Assembly: GCF_001570785.1 (NCBI RefSeq)
Contig: NZ_BCSI01000003.1
Coordinates: forward strand, 208,480-272,479
Direction: 5' to 3'
DNA: 64,000 bases
DNA from: Dermabacter hominis NBRC 106157
GTDB taxonomy: Bacteria > Actinomycetota > Actinomycetes > Actinomycetales > Dermabacteraceae
A model generated the notes under the pieces. The model did not search any database and was not told the origin of the DNA. It was given only the letters and a program-made list of their open reading frames with translations. Positions 46,584 to 55,434 of this stretch are shown in pieces; within the stretch, counting starts at the first letter, position 1, and each line of letters opens with the position of its first letter. The position numbers and the translations under genes were made by a program.

Positions 46584-49031
46584 ATGGCACGAGGAAGGCG
46601 AAGCGCGAAAGGGCGCGCACACGGTGGGCTCTACCCCGAGTGGTGGTCCTCCTACGAATGCGCGGCAAACGGCATGGGCATCCTCGTTCGGCCTCTCACG
46701 CCCGCGGATGCCCGTGCACTCGAGGCCTTTTACGGCGTTTTATCCCAGCGAACGCGGTATCAGCGGTTTTTCACGTCGAAGCAGTCGCTTAGCCGCGATG
46801 AGCTCAAGCGGCTCACGCGCGTCGACGGACGCGATCGCATCGCCCTCGGTGCGTTCCGGGGGGAACAGATCGTCGGCGTCGCGCGTTTTACCCGGACCGC
46901 TCCCACGGTTGCGGACTTCGCGTGCGTCGTGGCCGACCACCTCCAGGGGCAGGGAATTGGCACAGTACTTCTTGAGCGCATCACCGAACTCGCACGTTCG
47001 GTCGGGATCGAGACCTTCACCGCAGATGTCCTCGCAGACAACGACGCGATGTTCCGCGTCCTCGAGCGTTTGGGTTTCGCTCTCGAGCGTGGCGAGGCGG
47101 AAGAAGGGGCCGTGGCCCTTTCATGGAGCGCGGTTCCGACGGCTGCCACCGATGAGGCGCGCTGCGATCGCGTACGTCGTGCCGAGGCCGCATCCATGTC
47201 GCTGTTGTTTGACGCGACGTCGATCATGGTCGTTGGGGCGAGTCGACGGCGCGACCAAGTTGGGGCGCAGATCATTCGCGGGCTTATCGCAAGCGGTTTC
47301 AACGGCACGATTTTCCCCGTGAATCCCGAGGCTTACGAGATCAACGGGTTGAAAAGTTTTGGAAGCATCGCCGATGTGCCAGGCCCCGTTGACCTTGCTG
47401 TCCTCGCCCTCCGGCCCGACCGTTGCATCTCGGCCATAGATGATCTCGCGGAGCGCGGCGTGAAGGCAGCGGTCGTGGTGAGCGCAGGTTTTGCCGACGC
47501 GGGCGATGAAGGCTTTGCCGCGCAAGAAGCGCTCGTGCACGCTGCTCGAAAGCACGGAATCCGCATTCTGGGTCCCTCGTCCCTTGGCTTCTTTAGAACG
47601 GGGGAGAACCCCCTCAACGTATCTTTGTCTCCGCGCACCTCGGAACGTGGAACGATCGCGATGGCGGGGCAGTCAACGGCGCTCAGCGCGATGATTCTCG
47701 CGGGGGCTGATTCGCGGGGCTTGCGGGTGAAGGAATTTCTTTCCGCGGGAAATCGCGCAGACCTATCCCTGACGGACGCTCTTGAACGCTGGCGCGAGGA
47801 TGAGGACATCGAGCTCGTCGCACTCTCGCTCGAGTCCCTCGGCGACCCCGCGCGGCTCATTTCCCACATTGAGGCCCTTTCGGCGCGCGTGCCCGTGCTC
47901 ATCGTGCGCCCGCCGAACGAACCTGAGCGAGGGCCCGCCGATACCGCGCGTCAGTCCTCGACGCTTCCCGATGACGCGATTAATCAGGTCCTCGACCGTG
48001 CCGGAGCCTTGCGCACCCAGAGTGTCGACCACCTCCTCGATACCCTTGCCCTGCTATCCCGAGAGGGGCGTGCGCACGGCACTCGCGTGGGCCTTCTCTC
48101 GAATTCGAGTGCGCTCGGTGCGACCTTGCGCGCCGCCGCGCACGAGGCTGGACTCGACGTGCGAAGTGAGAACTTTCGCGTGCCGATCGTCGGCGACGAC
48201 CGGTTCGTTTCGCGCGCCTTCACGGCGATGGCCGCGCCCGGGGGAGTGGACTGCGTCATCGCCGCGATTCTTGACACTCAGCGCGTGGATCTCGTACATC
48301 TCGCCGAGGCCCTCGCGACCCTCGCCTCCGGCTCCGCCGTCCAGGTTCTCATGGTCGTCGTGAGCGATGAGCCCCGCGTTCGCGTGCTCAGGTCCGCGCT
48401 TCGCGAAAACCCGAACCTGCCGCCGGTATTCGCCACTGCATCCCGTGCAAGCGAGGCTCTGGCTACGTCGCTGCGGGCTGCGCACACGCGTGCACAAAGG
48501 CGCCCCTCTGCGCACGTCCCTCGAACGCTGACCGCCGCTCAGCTCGATGCCGCGCGCACGGCCCTTGCGTCGTCCCAATTTCCACGAGCCCTCCTCAGTG
48601 CTCTCGACCTCCCGTATAACGACGTGCGCAGGGCTCGCGAGCACGAGTGTGAGCTTCGTATTCGGCTCGACCGGGATGAAGCTCTCGGACCGATCCTCTC
48701 TCTCGCACTCACCGGAATCGCCTACGAGGTCTTTGGCGATGCGTCCTATGCGCGCTTGCCGCTTCACAGCGGCACAGCGGAGGCCATGCTCGAGGAACTT
48801 GTTGCGGTGAGCGTGCTTGATGCCGCCGCTCCACGTGGTTCGCATGGCCGCGCGCTTCTCGTGAGCGCCATCGATACTCTCGCCTCTGCATTCCTCGAGC
48901 TTGATGACCTCACGTCGCTCACCCTGAGCCCAGTGCGAGTGAATGCCCGTGGGATAGAGATCGGCGGATGCGAGGCAACCGTCGGACCACGCCGCCTGAG
49001 CACGCCTGACCTCACTACACTGGAACCATGA
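46584..49031 (+). CDS. GNAT acetyltransferase fused to degenerate NDP-forming acyl-CoA synthetase
   Basis: 815 residues. Residues about 30-180 are a GNAT domain (ADHLQGQGIGTVLLERI is the acetyl-CoA loop). About 200-320 is a CoA-binding Rossmann domain (MVVGASRRRDQVGAQIIRG, GILGP-like GIRILGPSSLGF). About 330-560 resemble the succinyl-CoA-ligase-like parts (AGQSTALSAMILAGADSRG, FLSAGNRADLSL). Where related enzymes have the phosphorylated His (a SHTG motif) this protein has TARQSSTLPDD, with no His. The C-terminal ATP-grasp part is short and lacks clear nucleotide loops. So acetyltransfer is plausible and ligase activity is not. It is first of a three-gene coupled operon. Confidence 0.85.
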   Translation: MARGRRSAKGRAHGGLYPEWWSSYECAANGMGILVRPLTPADARALEAFYGVLSQRTRYQRFFTSKQSLSRDELKRLTRVDGRDRIALGAFRGEQIVGVARFTRTAPTVADFACVVADHLQGQGIGTVLLERITELARSVGIETFTADVLADNDAMFRVLERLGFALERGEAEEGAVALSWSAVPTAATDEARCDRVRRAEAASMSLLFDATSIMVVGASRRRDQVGAQIIRGLIASGFNGTIFPVNPEAYEINGLKSFGSIADVPGPVDLAVLALRPDRCISAIDDLAERGVKAAVVVSAGFADAGDEGFAAQEALVHAARKHGIRILGPSSLGFFRTGENPLNVSLSPRTSERGTIAMAGQSTALSAMILAGADSRGLRVKEFLSAGNRADLSLTDALERWREDEDIELVALSLESLGDPARLISHIEALSARVPVLIVRPPNEPERGPADTARQSSTLPDDAINQVLDRAGALRTQSVDHLLDTLALLSREGRAHGTRVGLLSNSSALGATLRAAAHEAGLDVRSENFRVPIVGDDRFVSRAFTAMAAPGGVDCVIAAILDTQRVDLVHLAEALATLASGSAVQVLMVVVSDEPRVRVLRSALRENPNLPPVFATASRASEALATSLRAAHTRAQRRPSAHVPRTLTAAQLDAARTALASSQFPRALLSALDLPYNDVRRAREHECELRIRLDRDEALGPILSLALTGIAYEVFGDASYARLPLHSGTAEAMLEELVAVSVLDAAAPRGSHGRALLVSAIDTLASAFLELDDLTSLTLSPVRVNARGIEIGGCEATVGPRRLSTPDLTTLEP
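48975..48987 (-). repeat. coding copy of the dispersed 13-bp element
   Basis: An exact GCAACCGTCGGAC near the end of the GNAT fusion gene, encoding Ala-Thr-Val-Gly. It may be a codon-usage coincidence, unlike the intergenic copies. Confidence 0.55.
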
Positions 49032-49585
49032 GCCTTCCACCGACACTCCTCACGGAACTTGAGCTTGCCGGATACTTCCCCGACACGGCCCGCGCCGCTC
49101 TTGAGCGTGCGGTGCGCGATGCCCGGATCCGCAGCTACCTCGTGAGGCCCGAGACCACATTCGACGGGCCGGAAGTGCGCCGTCACCTCACGATCCTCGC
49201 GCTCACCGAGGACCATTTGCTCATTGTGCATCTCGACGATGAGAGCGCGGATGCACTCAATCCCACCCAGGTGATTGTGTCGACCGAGCGCGTGAAACTC
49301 GCTCGCGTGGGCAATCTCGCGCTTGCCCAGGCGTACGACACTGACGGAACCGCGATCGCACCGCGCGAAGCAGAAGTGACGCTCGGTCTCAGTTGGGGCG
49401 CGAACCGCAGGCTCGATGTCCAGCCCGCATGGTGCGATGACCCCCAATGCAGCGCCGATCACGGCTACACGGGTGAGAGTCGCGAGGCCGACCTCGTGCT
49501 GAGGGTGAGCGCACTCGCCGACGGCGAGCAGGCCATCGCCGACGCACTCGCGTTTTTCGATTCTCTCTACGACGCTACGCAATGA
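49028..49585 (+). CDS. DUF5998 family protein
   Basis: A 185-residue soluble protein, no signal or membrane helix. LTELELAGYFPDTARAALERAV at the start and VRRHLTILALTEDHLLIVHLDD match the actinobacterial DUF5998 family; a CDDPQCSADHGYTG segment gives two Cys and a His that could bind metal. Its function is unknown. The ATG overlaps the stop of the GNAT fusion (ATGA) and its own stop overlaps the next gene's ATG, so all three proteins are made together. Confidence 0.8.
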   Translation: MSLPPTLLTELELAGYFPDTARAALERAVRDARIRSYLVRPETTFDGPEVRRHLTILALTEDHLLIVHLDDESADALNPTQVIVSTERVKLARVGNLALAQAYDTDGTAIAPREAEVTLGLSWGANRRLDVQPAWCDDPQCSADHGYTGESREADLVLRVSALADGEQAIADALAFFDSLYDATQ

Positions 49586-50676
49586 CCGCCCCCGTCGATT
49601 GGCGCGAGGGCACGCCCCGCCTCGTGCGAAAGTGGCGTGACGCGCTCGAGGACGGTTCAGGGCGCGACCTCTTGATCCTCGTCGACGGCCTAGGCTTTGA
49701 GGCGCTCGAGCGTGCGAGAGCACACGCTCGGTTTTTCCGTGCCCACGCGAGGGAGATCGAACGAGAGACGACCATCGCGCCCGCGACCACGACGAGCGTG
49801 CTCGCCTCACTCTTCACGGGGCTCGCGCCGCTCAGTCACGGCATCCTCGGCTATGAAGGGCTTACGGCGAGCGGCTCCCGAGTCAACAATCTTACGGGTG
49901 CTAAGGACCTTGGGCCGCGCGAGTGGATTCGCGTGGATATTTCCGAGCAGCGCCAGCAGCGGCGGGTCGCGCACGTGGGGCCCGCACGCTACCGCACGAG
50001 CTTCCTTACGGGAATGCTCCAGCCCGCCGAACACTGGGACTTCTTCGGCTACTCCTCACCCGGAGGCCGGATCGGTGCCCTGCGAAAGGCACTCGCTCAC
50101 GCGGGCGATAACGGTGCGTGCTATCTTCACGTTCCTGAAATCGACAAGGCTGGACATCGCTACGGACCAGGCTCAACCGCGTGGCTCGACGCCCTCGAGG
50201 ATACGGATAGGTTCCTCAGCACGGTCATGCGTGCGCTTCCTCCACGGACCCGGGTGAGTATCACCGCTGATCACGGCATGGTCCCCGCCAACTTTGACCA
50301 CATTGCCGATCTCGCCCAGGCGCCCGCTCCGCTTTCGCGGTGCACGGGCGTCGCGGGGGAGGGGCGCGCACTCATGCTTCGGTTCAACAGTTCCGACGGG
50401 TGCCCGCCCCTCGCCGATCTTCGCGACTGGGTCGGGGAGCGGGGCCTCGTTCTCGACGCCGAACAGATGCTTTCGAGCGGTCTGCTCGGCGACCCGGGTT
50501 TCGCCGATTCGCGGGTGGTGCACGAACGCCTCGGAGATGCCCTCATCTTTGCGCGGGGACACCACCAATTCACTCACACCGGCTTCGTGTCAGCGGCCTC
50601 TCTCGAGCAGCGCGGCGTGCACGGCTCGCTGAGCGAAGCCGAACTTTTCGTGCCGTTCCTTCAAATCGAGGTGTGA
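49582..50676 (+). CDS. alkaline-phosphatase-superfamily phosphodiesterase (NPP-like)
   Basis: 364 residues of the nucleotide pyrophosphatase/phosphodiesterase group. The metal Asp is in LLILVDGLGFEAL, the Thr nucleophile in TTIAPATTTSVLASLFTG, followed by LSHGILGYEG, then EIDKAGHRYG (Asp, His) and SITADHGM (Asp-His). There is no signal peptide, so it should act in the cytoplasm on a soluble phosphodiester or phosphonate. It is the last gene of the coupled operon and converges with sepH, 22 bases apart. The substrate is unknown. Confidence 0.87.
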   Translation: MTAPVDWREGTPRLVRKWRDALEDGSGRDLLILVDGLGFEALERARAHARFFRAHAREIERETTIAPATTTSVLASLFTGLAPLSHGILGYEGLTASGSRVNNLTGAKDLGPREWIRVDISEQRQQRRVAHVGPARYRTSFLTGMLQPAEHWDFFGYSSPGGRIGALRKALAHAGDNGACYLHVPEIDKAGHRYGPGSTAWLDALEDTDRFLSTVMRALPPRTRVSITADHGMVPANFDHIADLAQAPAPLSRCTGVAGEGRALMLRFNSSDGCPPLADLRDWVGERGLVLDAEQMLSSGLLGDPGFADSRVVHERLGDALIFARGHHQFTHTGFVSAASLEQRGVHGSLSEAELFVPFLQIEV

Positions 50677-50698
50677 GTGGCGTCTTGAGGTGGAAGTG

Positions 50699-51982
50699 TC
50701 AGTCCCTGTGCCCGAAGACGATGTCATCCCATGACGGAATCGAAGCGCGCTGGCGCTTGGGCTTCTTCGCTGGCTTCTTTGGCTCATCGTCAAAGCCCGG
50801 AAGCGGTGTGAGCTGAGAGTCCTCGTCCTCGCCTTCTTCGGCTGACTCTTCGGCGCCATCGGCGGCCGGTGCGGTTTCTGCGGATTCTTCGGCCGGCTCT
50901 TCGCTCTCGTGAATCTCGCCTTCGTGATGGTCCTCTTCGGAGGCCGAGGGGTCGTGCGCGGGGTCAGGAGCTTCGCTCAGGTCCTCGGGAGCCTCGACAT
51001 AGGAGACTTCCTCGGTGTCGAAAGAATCAGCCTGAACCTTGCGGTCATGGTGCCGCGCGGTAATCGGCACAATACGCACGGGAGCGGGGCGTTCCTCACT
51101 CACAGGTTCGGGTTCCTCGCTGGCCGACGGAGTCGAATCGGCTGGTTCTTCTGGCGTGTATTCCTCGAGGCTCTGCCACGGTGAGGTTTCTGCGGCGTCG
51201 GTCGAGTGCTCGAGCTGCGACTCGGGCTGTGACACGGGTGCCTGCTGGCCGTGATCGATCGGTGGCGTACCGCGGCGGGCATTGAGCTCATCGAGCTCAC
51301 GCTCCGAAATGGGAGTGGCCGCCGCAGGAGACTGCGCCGAACGAGGTGATTCGCCCTCTTCGACGTTGAACACGTGTGCGCGCTGCGCCTTGAAGCGGGG
51401 GCGCGCGGAGGGAGCCTCGTGGGACACTTCAGAATCCGAAAGCCAGCGGGCCTCGTTGTCTTCGGCGGTCACGACACGGTTCGGAAGATCGGCCTGCCAC
51501 GTTGCGATGCGCGAGCGACCTCCCGCGACGAAGGTGAGCTGGAGAGTCCATGTACCGTCGCTTCGGCGCCACGCGTCCCAGTCGATGTCGTCTTCAACCC
51601 CTCGCGCACGGAGGCGAGGCTCAACAACATCGATGAGTTTTTCTGTTCCGCCTTTGGACGTGCGGAATTCTTGAGCGCGACGGGCCGTGTGATCGCGTTC
51701 TGCTCGCACGGGCCCCTCGTAGCGCTTCACATGCTCAACATCCATGTCCGCAAGCTCGGCGATCGACTCGACGGTCGAGCCACCCCTGAGCATGGCTTGG
51801 ATGTCTTTCGGTCGCAGCGCGGACGAATGGGACTGCTGAATGAGGCCAACGGACGAGGCATCGCGGCGCACCGCCGCGCGCAAAGCCTCATCAATGCGCA
51901 CCGTGTACCGCTCGCCCTCAGCATCGAGCAGAATGAGGTGATCGGAGTTCTCGTGCAATCCGCCGAGTGTGAGCTCGCGCAT
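50699..51982 (-). CDS. sepH: septation protein SepH (DUF3071)
   Basis: 427 residues. The N-terminal DUF3071 domain (MRELTLGGLHENSDHLILLD) contains a helix-turn-helix-like stretch (LRPKDIQAMLRGGSTVESI). A long acidic, Pro/Glu-rich disordered tail ends in a basic motif (PAKKPKRQRASIPSWDDIVF) conserved in the family. In Streptomyces and mycobacteria SepH binds FtsZ and promotes its assembly at the septum. ATG 51982 follows GAAGG at about nine bases; a longer frame to 52234 runs through the promoter of the divergent DUF4193 gene and is not used. Confidence 0.92.
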   Translation of the reverse strand: MRELTLGGLHENSDHLILLDAEGERYTVRIDEALRAAVRRDASSVGLIQQSHSSALRPKDIQAMLRGGSTVESIAELADMDVEHVKRYEGPVRAERDHTARRAQEFRTSKGGTEKLIDVVEPRLRARGVEDDIDWDAWRRSDGTWTLQLTFVAGGRSRIATWQADLPNRVVTAEDNEARWLSDSEVSHEAPSARPRFKAQRAHVFNVEEGESPRSAQSPAAATPISERELDELNARRGTPPIDHGQQAPVSQPESQLEHSTDAAETSPWQSLEEYTPEEPADSTPSASEEPEPVSEERPAPVRIVPITARHHDRKVQADSFDTEEVSYVEAPEDLSEAPDPAHDPSASEEDHHEGEIHESEEPAEESAETAPAADGAEESAEEGEDEDSQLTPLPGFDDEPKKPAKKPKRQRASIPSWDDIVFGHRD

Positions 51983-52226
51983 TAAACGGCCTTCTTTCTC
52001 TGTCGAGGTCTCGCGTGCTGCCAATACTAAAGGGCCGGCCTCGAAAAATACTGCTGACACGTCGAGGTCAGAGCGATCGCGGCGATAGAGGCGCGAGGAG
52101 CGGAACTCTGGTATCTTCTTCGGACAGCTTGAAAAGTGAGAGCCAACCTGGGAGAATTCCCGCCGTTGCTCAACTCCGCATTTGGCGCAAAACCCCCAGC
52201 GCCCCAGACCCCCGTGAAAGAGAATC

Positions 52227-52529
52227 ATGGCCACCGATTACGACGCCCCATTCAAGAAGGACGACGACTCGAGCGAGGACTCGATTGAGGAACTCAAGGG
52301 GCGCCGGAACGATAACGCCTCGCCTGCCGTTGACGAAGACGAAGCCGAAGCTGCCGAGGGGTTCGAACTTCCCGGTGCCGACCTTTCCAACGAGGAACTC
52401 TCGGTAACCGTGCTGCCTCGTCAGGTTGACGAATTCACGTGTGGCTCGTGCTTCCTTGTGAAGCACCGCAGCCAGATCGATCACGTCGAGGGCAAGCTCA
52501 TCATTTGTAAAGAATGCTCGGGCGACTAA
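52227..52529 (+). CDS. DUF4193 family protein
   Basis: A 100-residue acidic protein beginning MATDYDAPFKKDDDSSEDSI and ending with a zinc-ribbon-like part: FTCGSCFLVKHRSQ and IICKECSGD, giving two CxxC pairs. DUF4193 is found almost only in actinobacteria and its function is unknown. GTGAAAGAGA precedes the ATG. A TATCTT box at 52112-52117 may be its promoter. It converges with DUF3093, in the order known from mycobacteria (Rv2698-Rv2699c). Confidence 0.9.
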   Translation: MATDYDAPFKKDDDSSEDSIEELKGRRNDNASPAVDEDEAEAAEGFELPGADLSNEELSVTVLPRQVDEFTCGSCFLVKHRSQIDHVEGKLIICKECSGD

Positions 52530-52543
52530 AACCCTGCGAACCT

Positions 52544-53032
52544 TTAGCGGGTGTGCGAGGAAGAATCCTCGTGCGCCCGTTTTTTCTGCGCGGCTTTGAG
52601 AGCCAAGGCAAAATCTTCGGGGCGTCGTAGCGATAACACGAGTGCGGGTGTCGGGTCGTCGGGGTCGATAACCGGTACTTCCACGCCGGTCGAAATCCAT
52701 CCGCGTACAACTCGAAAATCAAGAGGGCGAATGTCCGGTCCCAGAATTTTTTCGAAATCCGCTTTGTTCAGGATGCGCGGTTCACCGAGAACATCCACCT
52801 CGATGCGCGCGGGACCTGCGGCAACCACGTCCTCGCGAACCTCCACCACGGGCGAGGAGGCGACGAGAAGCGCCGGAAAGAAAGCCCCGAGGGTGATGGC
52901 GGTGGCAATACCGACGATCTCGCTCAATGGAGTAAGAATCGCCCCTAGCAAAACACCGAAGATAATCGCGATGCACACGACAAATGGGCCGGGATGGAGG
53001 CGCTCATGAAACAGGGAGGTCATGGCTGCCAT
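52544..53032 (-). CDS. DUF3093 membrane protein
   Basis: 162 residues. Two hydrophobic helices near the N-terminus (VVCIAIIFGVLLGAILTPL and IATAITLGAFFPALLV) precede a soluble domain with RPLDFRVVRGWISTGVEVPV and DPDDPTPALVLSLRRPEDFA, the family's signature end. Its function is unknown; the constant neighbour of dut across actinobacteria. ATG 53032 or 53023 could start it (three residues' difference), and the site GAGACG is weak. It is divergent from dut across 114 bases. Confidence 0.88.
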   Translation of the reverse strand: MAAMTSLFHERLHPGPFVVCIAIIFGVLLGAILTPLSEIVGIATAITLGAFFPALLVASSPVVEVREDVVAAGPARIEVDVLGEPRILNKADFEKILGPDIRPLDFRVVRGWISTGVEVPVIDPDDPTPALVLSLRRPEDFALALKAAQKKRAHEDSSSHTR

Positions 53033-53134
53033 CGTCTCACATGCCTCGAGGCGTACACGCGTCGCGCCTTGGGTTCGTCTCTATACGTGCCGCACCACGC
53101 ACCCAGGAATCAGCGAGAAGGACCCGCGCGGGGA

Positions 53135-53140
53135 TAGGCT
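53135..53140 (+). promoter_or_regulatory. -10 box for leaderless dut mRNA
   Basis: TAGGCT ends six bases before ATG 53147, without a ribosome-binding site. Confidence 0.57.
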
Positions 53141-53146
53141 TGAGAC

Positions 53147-53647
53147 ATGAGTGAAAACGCCACGGCATCCACGGCGTCGGCGGTCGAACTTCAGACCGTG
53201 TGCGACGCTCCAGAACTCTCGCTCACACGAGCGCACGCCGACGATGCGGGACTTGATCTCGCGAGTGCCATTGACTACGAGCTCGCCCCCGGTGAACGCG
53301 CTCTCATTCCCACGGGAGTGAGGATCGCGCTTCCGTCGGCTACCGTCGGACTTGTGTGCCCCCGTTCGGGGCTCGCCGCAAAGCATGGCATCACAATTGT
53401 GAATGGTCCCGGGATCGTGGATGAGGGCTACCGTGGCGAACTCAAGGTTGCCCTTCTCAACACGGACCGGAGCGACACTCTTCGCATTTCCCGCGGTGAT
53501 CGCATCGCGCAACTCGTGATCGTCCCGATTCTGCGTCCGCGCATCGTGGACGTGGATTCTCTCGACGAAGCAGAGCGAGGCGAAGCAGGTTTTGGCTCGA
53601 GCGGCGGCTTTTCTTCGACCGCTGTCAGCACAGGAAACGAGGCATAG
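53147..53647 (+). CDS. dut: deoxyuridine 5'-triphosphate nucleotidohydrolase
   Basis: A 166-residue trimeric dUTPase that turns dUTP into dUMP and keeps uracil out of DNA. The five motifs are present: DDAGLDLAS (1), PRSGLAAKHG (2), VNGPGIVDEGYRGELKV (3, catalytic Asp), RGDRIAQLVI (4) and GFGSSGGF (5, P-loop-like). It is about 12 residues longer at the N-terminus than the minimal enzyme. DUF3710 follows after two bases, so they form one operon with the OB-fold and DUF3159 genes. Confidence 0.97.
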   Translation: MSENATASTASAVELQTVCDAPELSLTRAHADDAGLDLASAIDYELAPGERALIPTGVRIALPSATVGLVCPRSGLAAKHGITIVNGPGIVDEGYRGELKVALLNTDRSDTLRISRGDRIAQLVIVPILRPRIVDVDSLDEAERGEAGFGSSGGFSSTAVSTGNEA

Positions 53648-53649
53648 TC

Positions 53650-54333
53650 ATGGGACTTTTTGGACGCTCAAAGAGGAAGGCTGCGCCCGCTGAAAACGTG
53701 CAGGCTTCAGAGGAAAGCGCCCCTGAACCAGAAGAGGTGAAGGGACCTTACGACATCGCGGACGCGCCCGACGACGAGCGACTCGATTTCGGATCGCTGC
53801 AAATCCCCGCACGCGAGGGTATGAGCATCGCCGTTGAGGTCGAGCAACGCTCGAGGGCTGTCACGGGCCTCACCCTGACCTACGGGGATTCCCAGGTCCA
53901 GGTCAATGCGTTCGCGGCTCCCAAAAGCGAAGGGCTGTGGGATGAGATCCGGAAGTCCTTGCGCGAATCGATCGCGTCGCAAGGCGGGACAACTGAAACG
54001 CGCGAGGGGGCGTTCGGCACCGAGCTTTACGCTCGTATCCCGATCGCCGTCAAGGGATCGAACTCGCGCGCGCACCGACCCATGCGTTTCGTGGGTATCG
54101 ATGGTCCCCGCTGGTTCTTGCGCGCTGTCATTTCCGGTGCCGCACTGCAGGCGGGACCGATCCGCGAAGAGATCGAGGACATCATTCGCTCAATCGTCGT
54201 CGTTCGCGGTTCGATGGCGAAGGCACCCCGCGAGGTACTCGAGTTGACGATTCCTGGGGAAGGTGCTGCGACTGCGCTCCCGGATGAAACCGACCCGCTC
54301 GGTCAGGGGCCCACAATCGCCGAAGTGAGGTAG
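53650..54333 (+). CDS. DUF3710 family protein
   Basis: A 227-residue soluble protein beginning MGLFGRSKRKAAPAENVQAS, then an acidic linker, then the conserved GPYDIADAPDDERLDFGSL. Family segments MRFVGIDGPRWFLRAVISG and IREEIEDIIRSIVVVRG are clear. Its function is unknown; it always accompanies dut in actinobacteria (Rv2696c in mycobacteria). It is two bases after dut and three bases before the next gene. Confidence 0.9.
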   Translation: MGLFGRSKRKAAPAENVQASEESAPEPEEVKGPYDIADAPDDERLDFGSLQIPAREGMSIAVEVEQRSRAVTGLTLTYGDSQVQVNAFAAPKSEGLWDEIRKSLRESIASQGGTTETREGAFGTELYARIPIAVKGSNSRAHRPMRFVGIDGPRWFLRAVISGAALQAGPIREEIEDIIRSIVVVRGSMAKAPREVLELTIPGEGAATALPDETDPLGQGPTIAEVR

Positions 54334-54336
54334 CGC

Positions 54337-54699
54337 GTGAGCGTCTTTGCGAAGGCGAAGGAAATCCTGAACGTCTCATCGTCGGTCACCGATGATGAGG
54401 ATGACGGCCTCGCGGATCGCGATGAGATTGGTTCGATCACCTCGCGTCGCCGCGCCCGCTGCCTCGGCACGGTGAGCTCGATCGTCGTGCAGCCGGCCGG
54501 CCGCGACCCGAAGCTCGACGTCGAGCTACACGACGGCACGGGAAGGCTCGCACTCGTCTGGCTCGGGCGGCAATCAATCGCAGGCATCGAGCCTGGGACA
54601 CGTCTCGAAGTCGAGGGGTTTGTGGGTCTTCGCGGCCGCAAACGCCTCATGTACAACCCGCGCTACGCAATCCACGGTGTAAAGGACGACGGCCAGTGA
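54337..54699 (+). CDS. OB-fold nucleic acid-binding protein
   Basis: 120 residues. After an acidic start, an OB fold: RRRARCLGTVSSIVVQPAG, LDVELHDGTGRLALVWLGR, GTRLEVEGFVGLRGRKRLM. It resembles the RecG-wedge/tRNA-type OB domains and should bind single-stranded nucleic acid. The GTG start overlaps nothing upstream, but the stop overlaps the DUF3159 GTG. The position between DUF3710 and DUF3159 matches Rv2694c. Confidence 0.86.
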   Translation: MSVFAKAKEILNVSSSVTDDEDDGLADRDEIGSITSRRRARCLGTVSSIVVQPAGRDPKLDVELHDGTGRLALVWLGRQSIAGIEPGTRLEVEGFVGLRGRKRLMYNPRYAIHGVKDDGQ

Positions 54700-55394
54700 C
54701 CTCTCCTTCTTCTGCTCCCGAGCCACCCGCAACCGGCCTCAAGGCGAGTTTTTCCTCCAAGGAATACAGCGTCGTGGACGCGATCGGCGGTGTGCGCGGG
54801 CTAGTCGAGTCGGTCGTGCCGACTCTCCTTTTCGTCATCCTGTTCTTGCTCACTCGCAACGTCGTCATCGGAAGCGCCGCCTCGCTTGCCGTTGTGGCTA
54901 TTGCCCTCATCTGGCGGATTGTCACGAAAAGCCAGGTCACGCCGGCGATAAGCGGTGCAATTGGGGTGGCTCTTGGGGCGTTCATCGCCATTAAAAGCGG
55001 CAACGGAAGCGGCTTTTATGTGCCGGGCCTTGTCACGAACGCCGTGTACGCCATCGGACTTCTGCTCTCTGTGCTCGTGAGACATCCCGCCGTGGGCTAT
55101 GTCGCAGCGATCGTTGACCCGCGCGTGGCCCAGTGGCGATCGTCAAAAGCGGGCATGCACACCTACACCTCTTCCACGCTCCTTTTTGCAGGACTTTTCG
55201 TGCTCAAGGTCGCGGTGCAGGCCCCGCTGTATTTCGCGGGGGCGACGGACGCGCTCGGCGTAGCCAAACTGCTCATGGGAATACCCGCGTTTGTCCTCGT
55301 GACCTACGCGGTTTTTCTGCAGCACCGAGCGCTCGTGGGGCGAATGGAATCCGACGCCTCCCGCGCCTCACACCCTTCTGCGCCGAGCGCGTGA
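54696..55394 (+). CDS. DUF3159 membrane protein
   Basis: 232 residues with about six membrane helices after a soluble start. GGVRGLVESVVPTLLFVIL and WRIVTKSQVTPAISGAIGV are the family signatures. The function is unknown; it resembles intracellular septation protein A-type membrane proteins in hydropathy. GTG 54696 overlaps the OB-fold stop (GTGA). It converges with the TrkA genes (40 bases apart). Confidence 0.87.
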   Translation: MTSPSSAPEPPATGLKASFSSKEYSVVDAIGGVRGLVESVVPTLLFVILFLLTRNVVIGSAASLAVVAIALIWRIVTKSQVTPAISGAIGVALGAFIAIKSGNGSGFYVPGLVTNAVYAIGLLLSVLVRHPAVGYVAAIVDPRVAQWRSSKAGMHTYTSSTLLFAGLFVLKVAVQAPLYFAGATDALGVAKLLMGIPAFVLVTYAVFLQHRALVGRMESDASRASHPSAPSA

Positions 55395-55434
55395 AGCCTG
55401 CGAGCGTCGGGCTCGTGGCTCATTCGCGCGGCGT

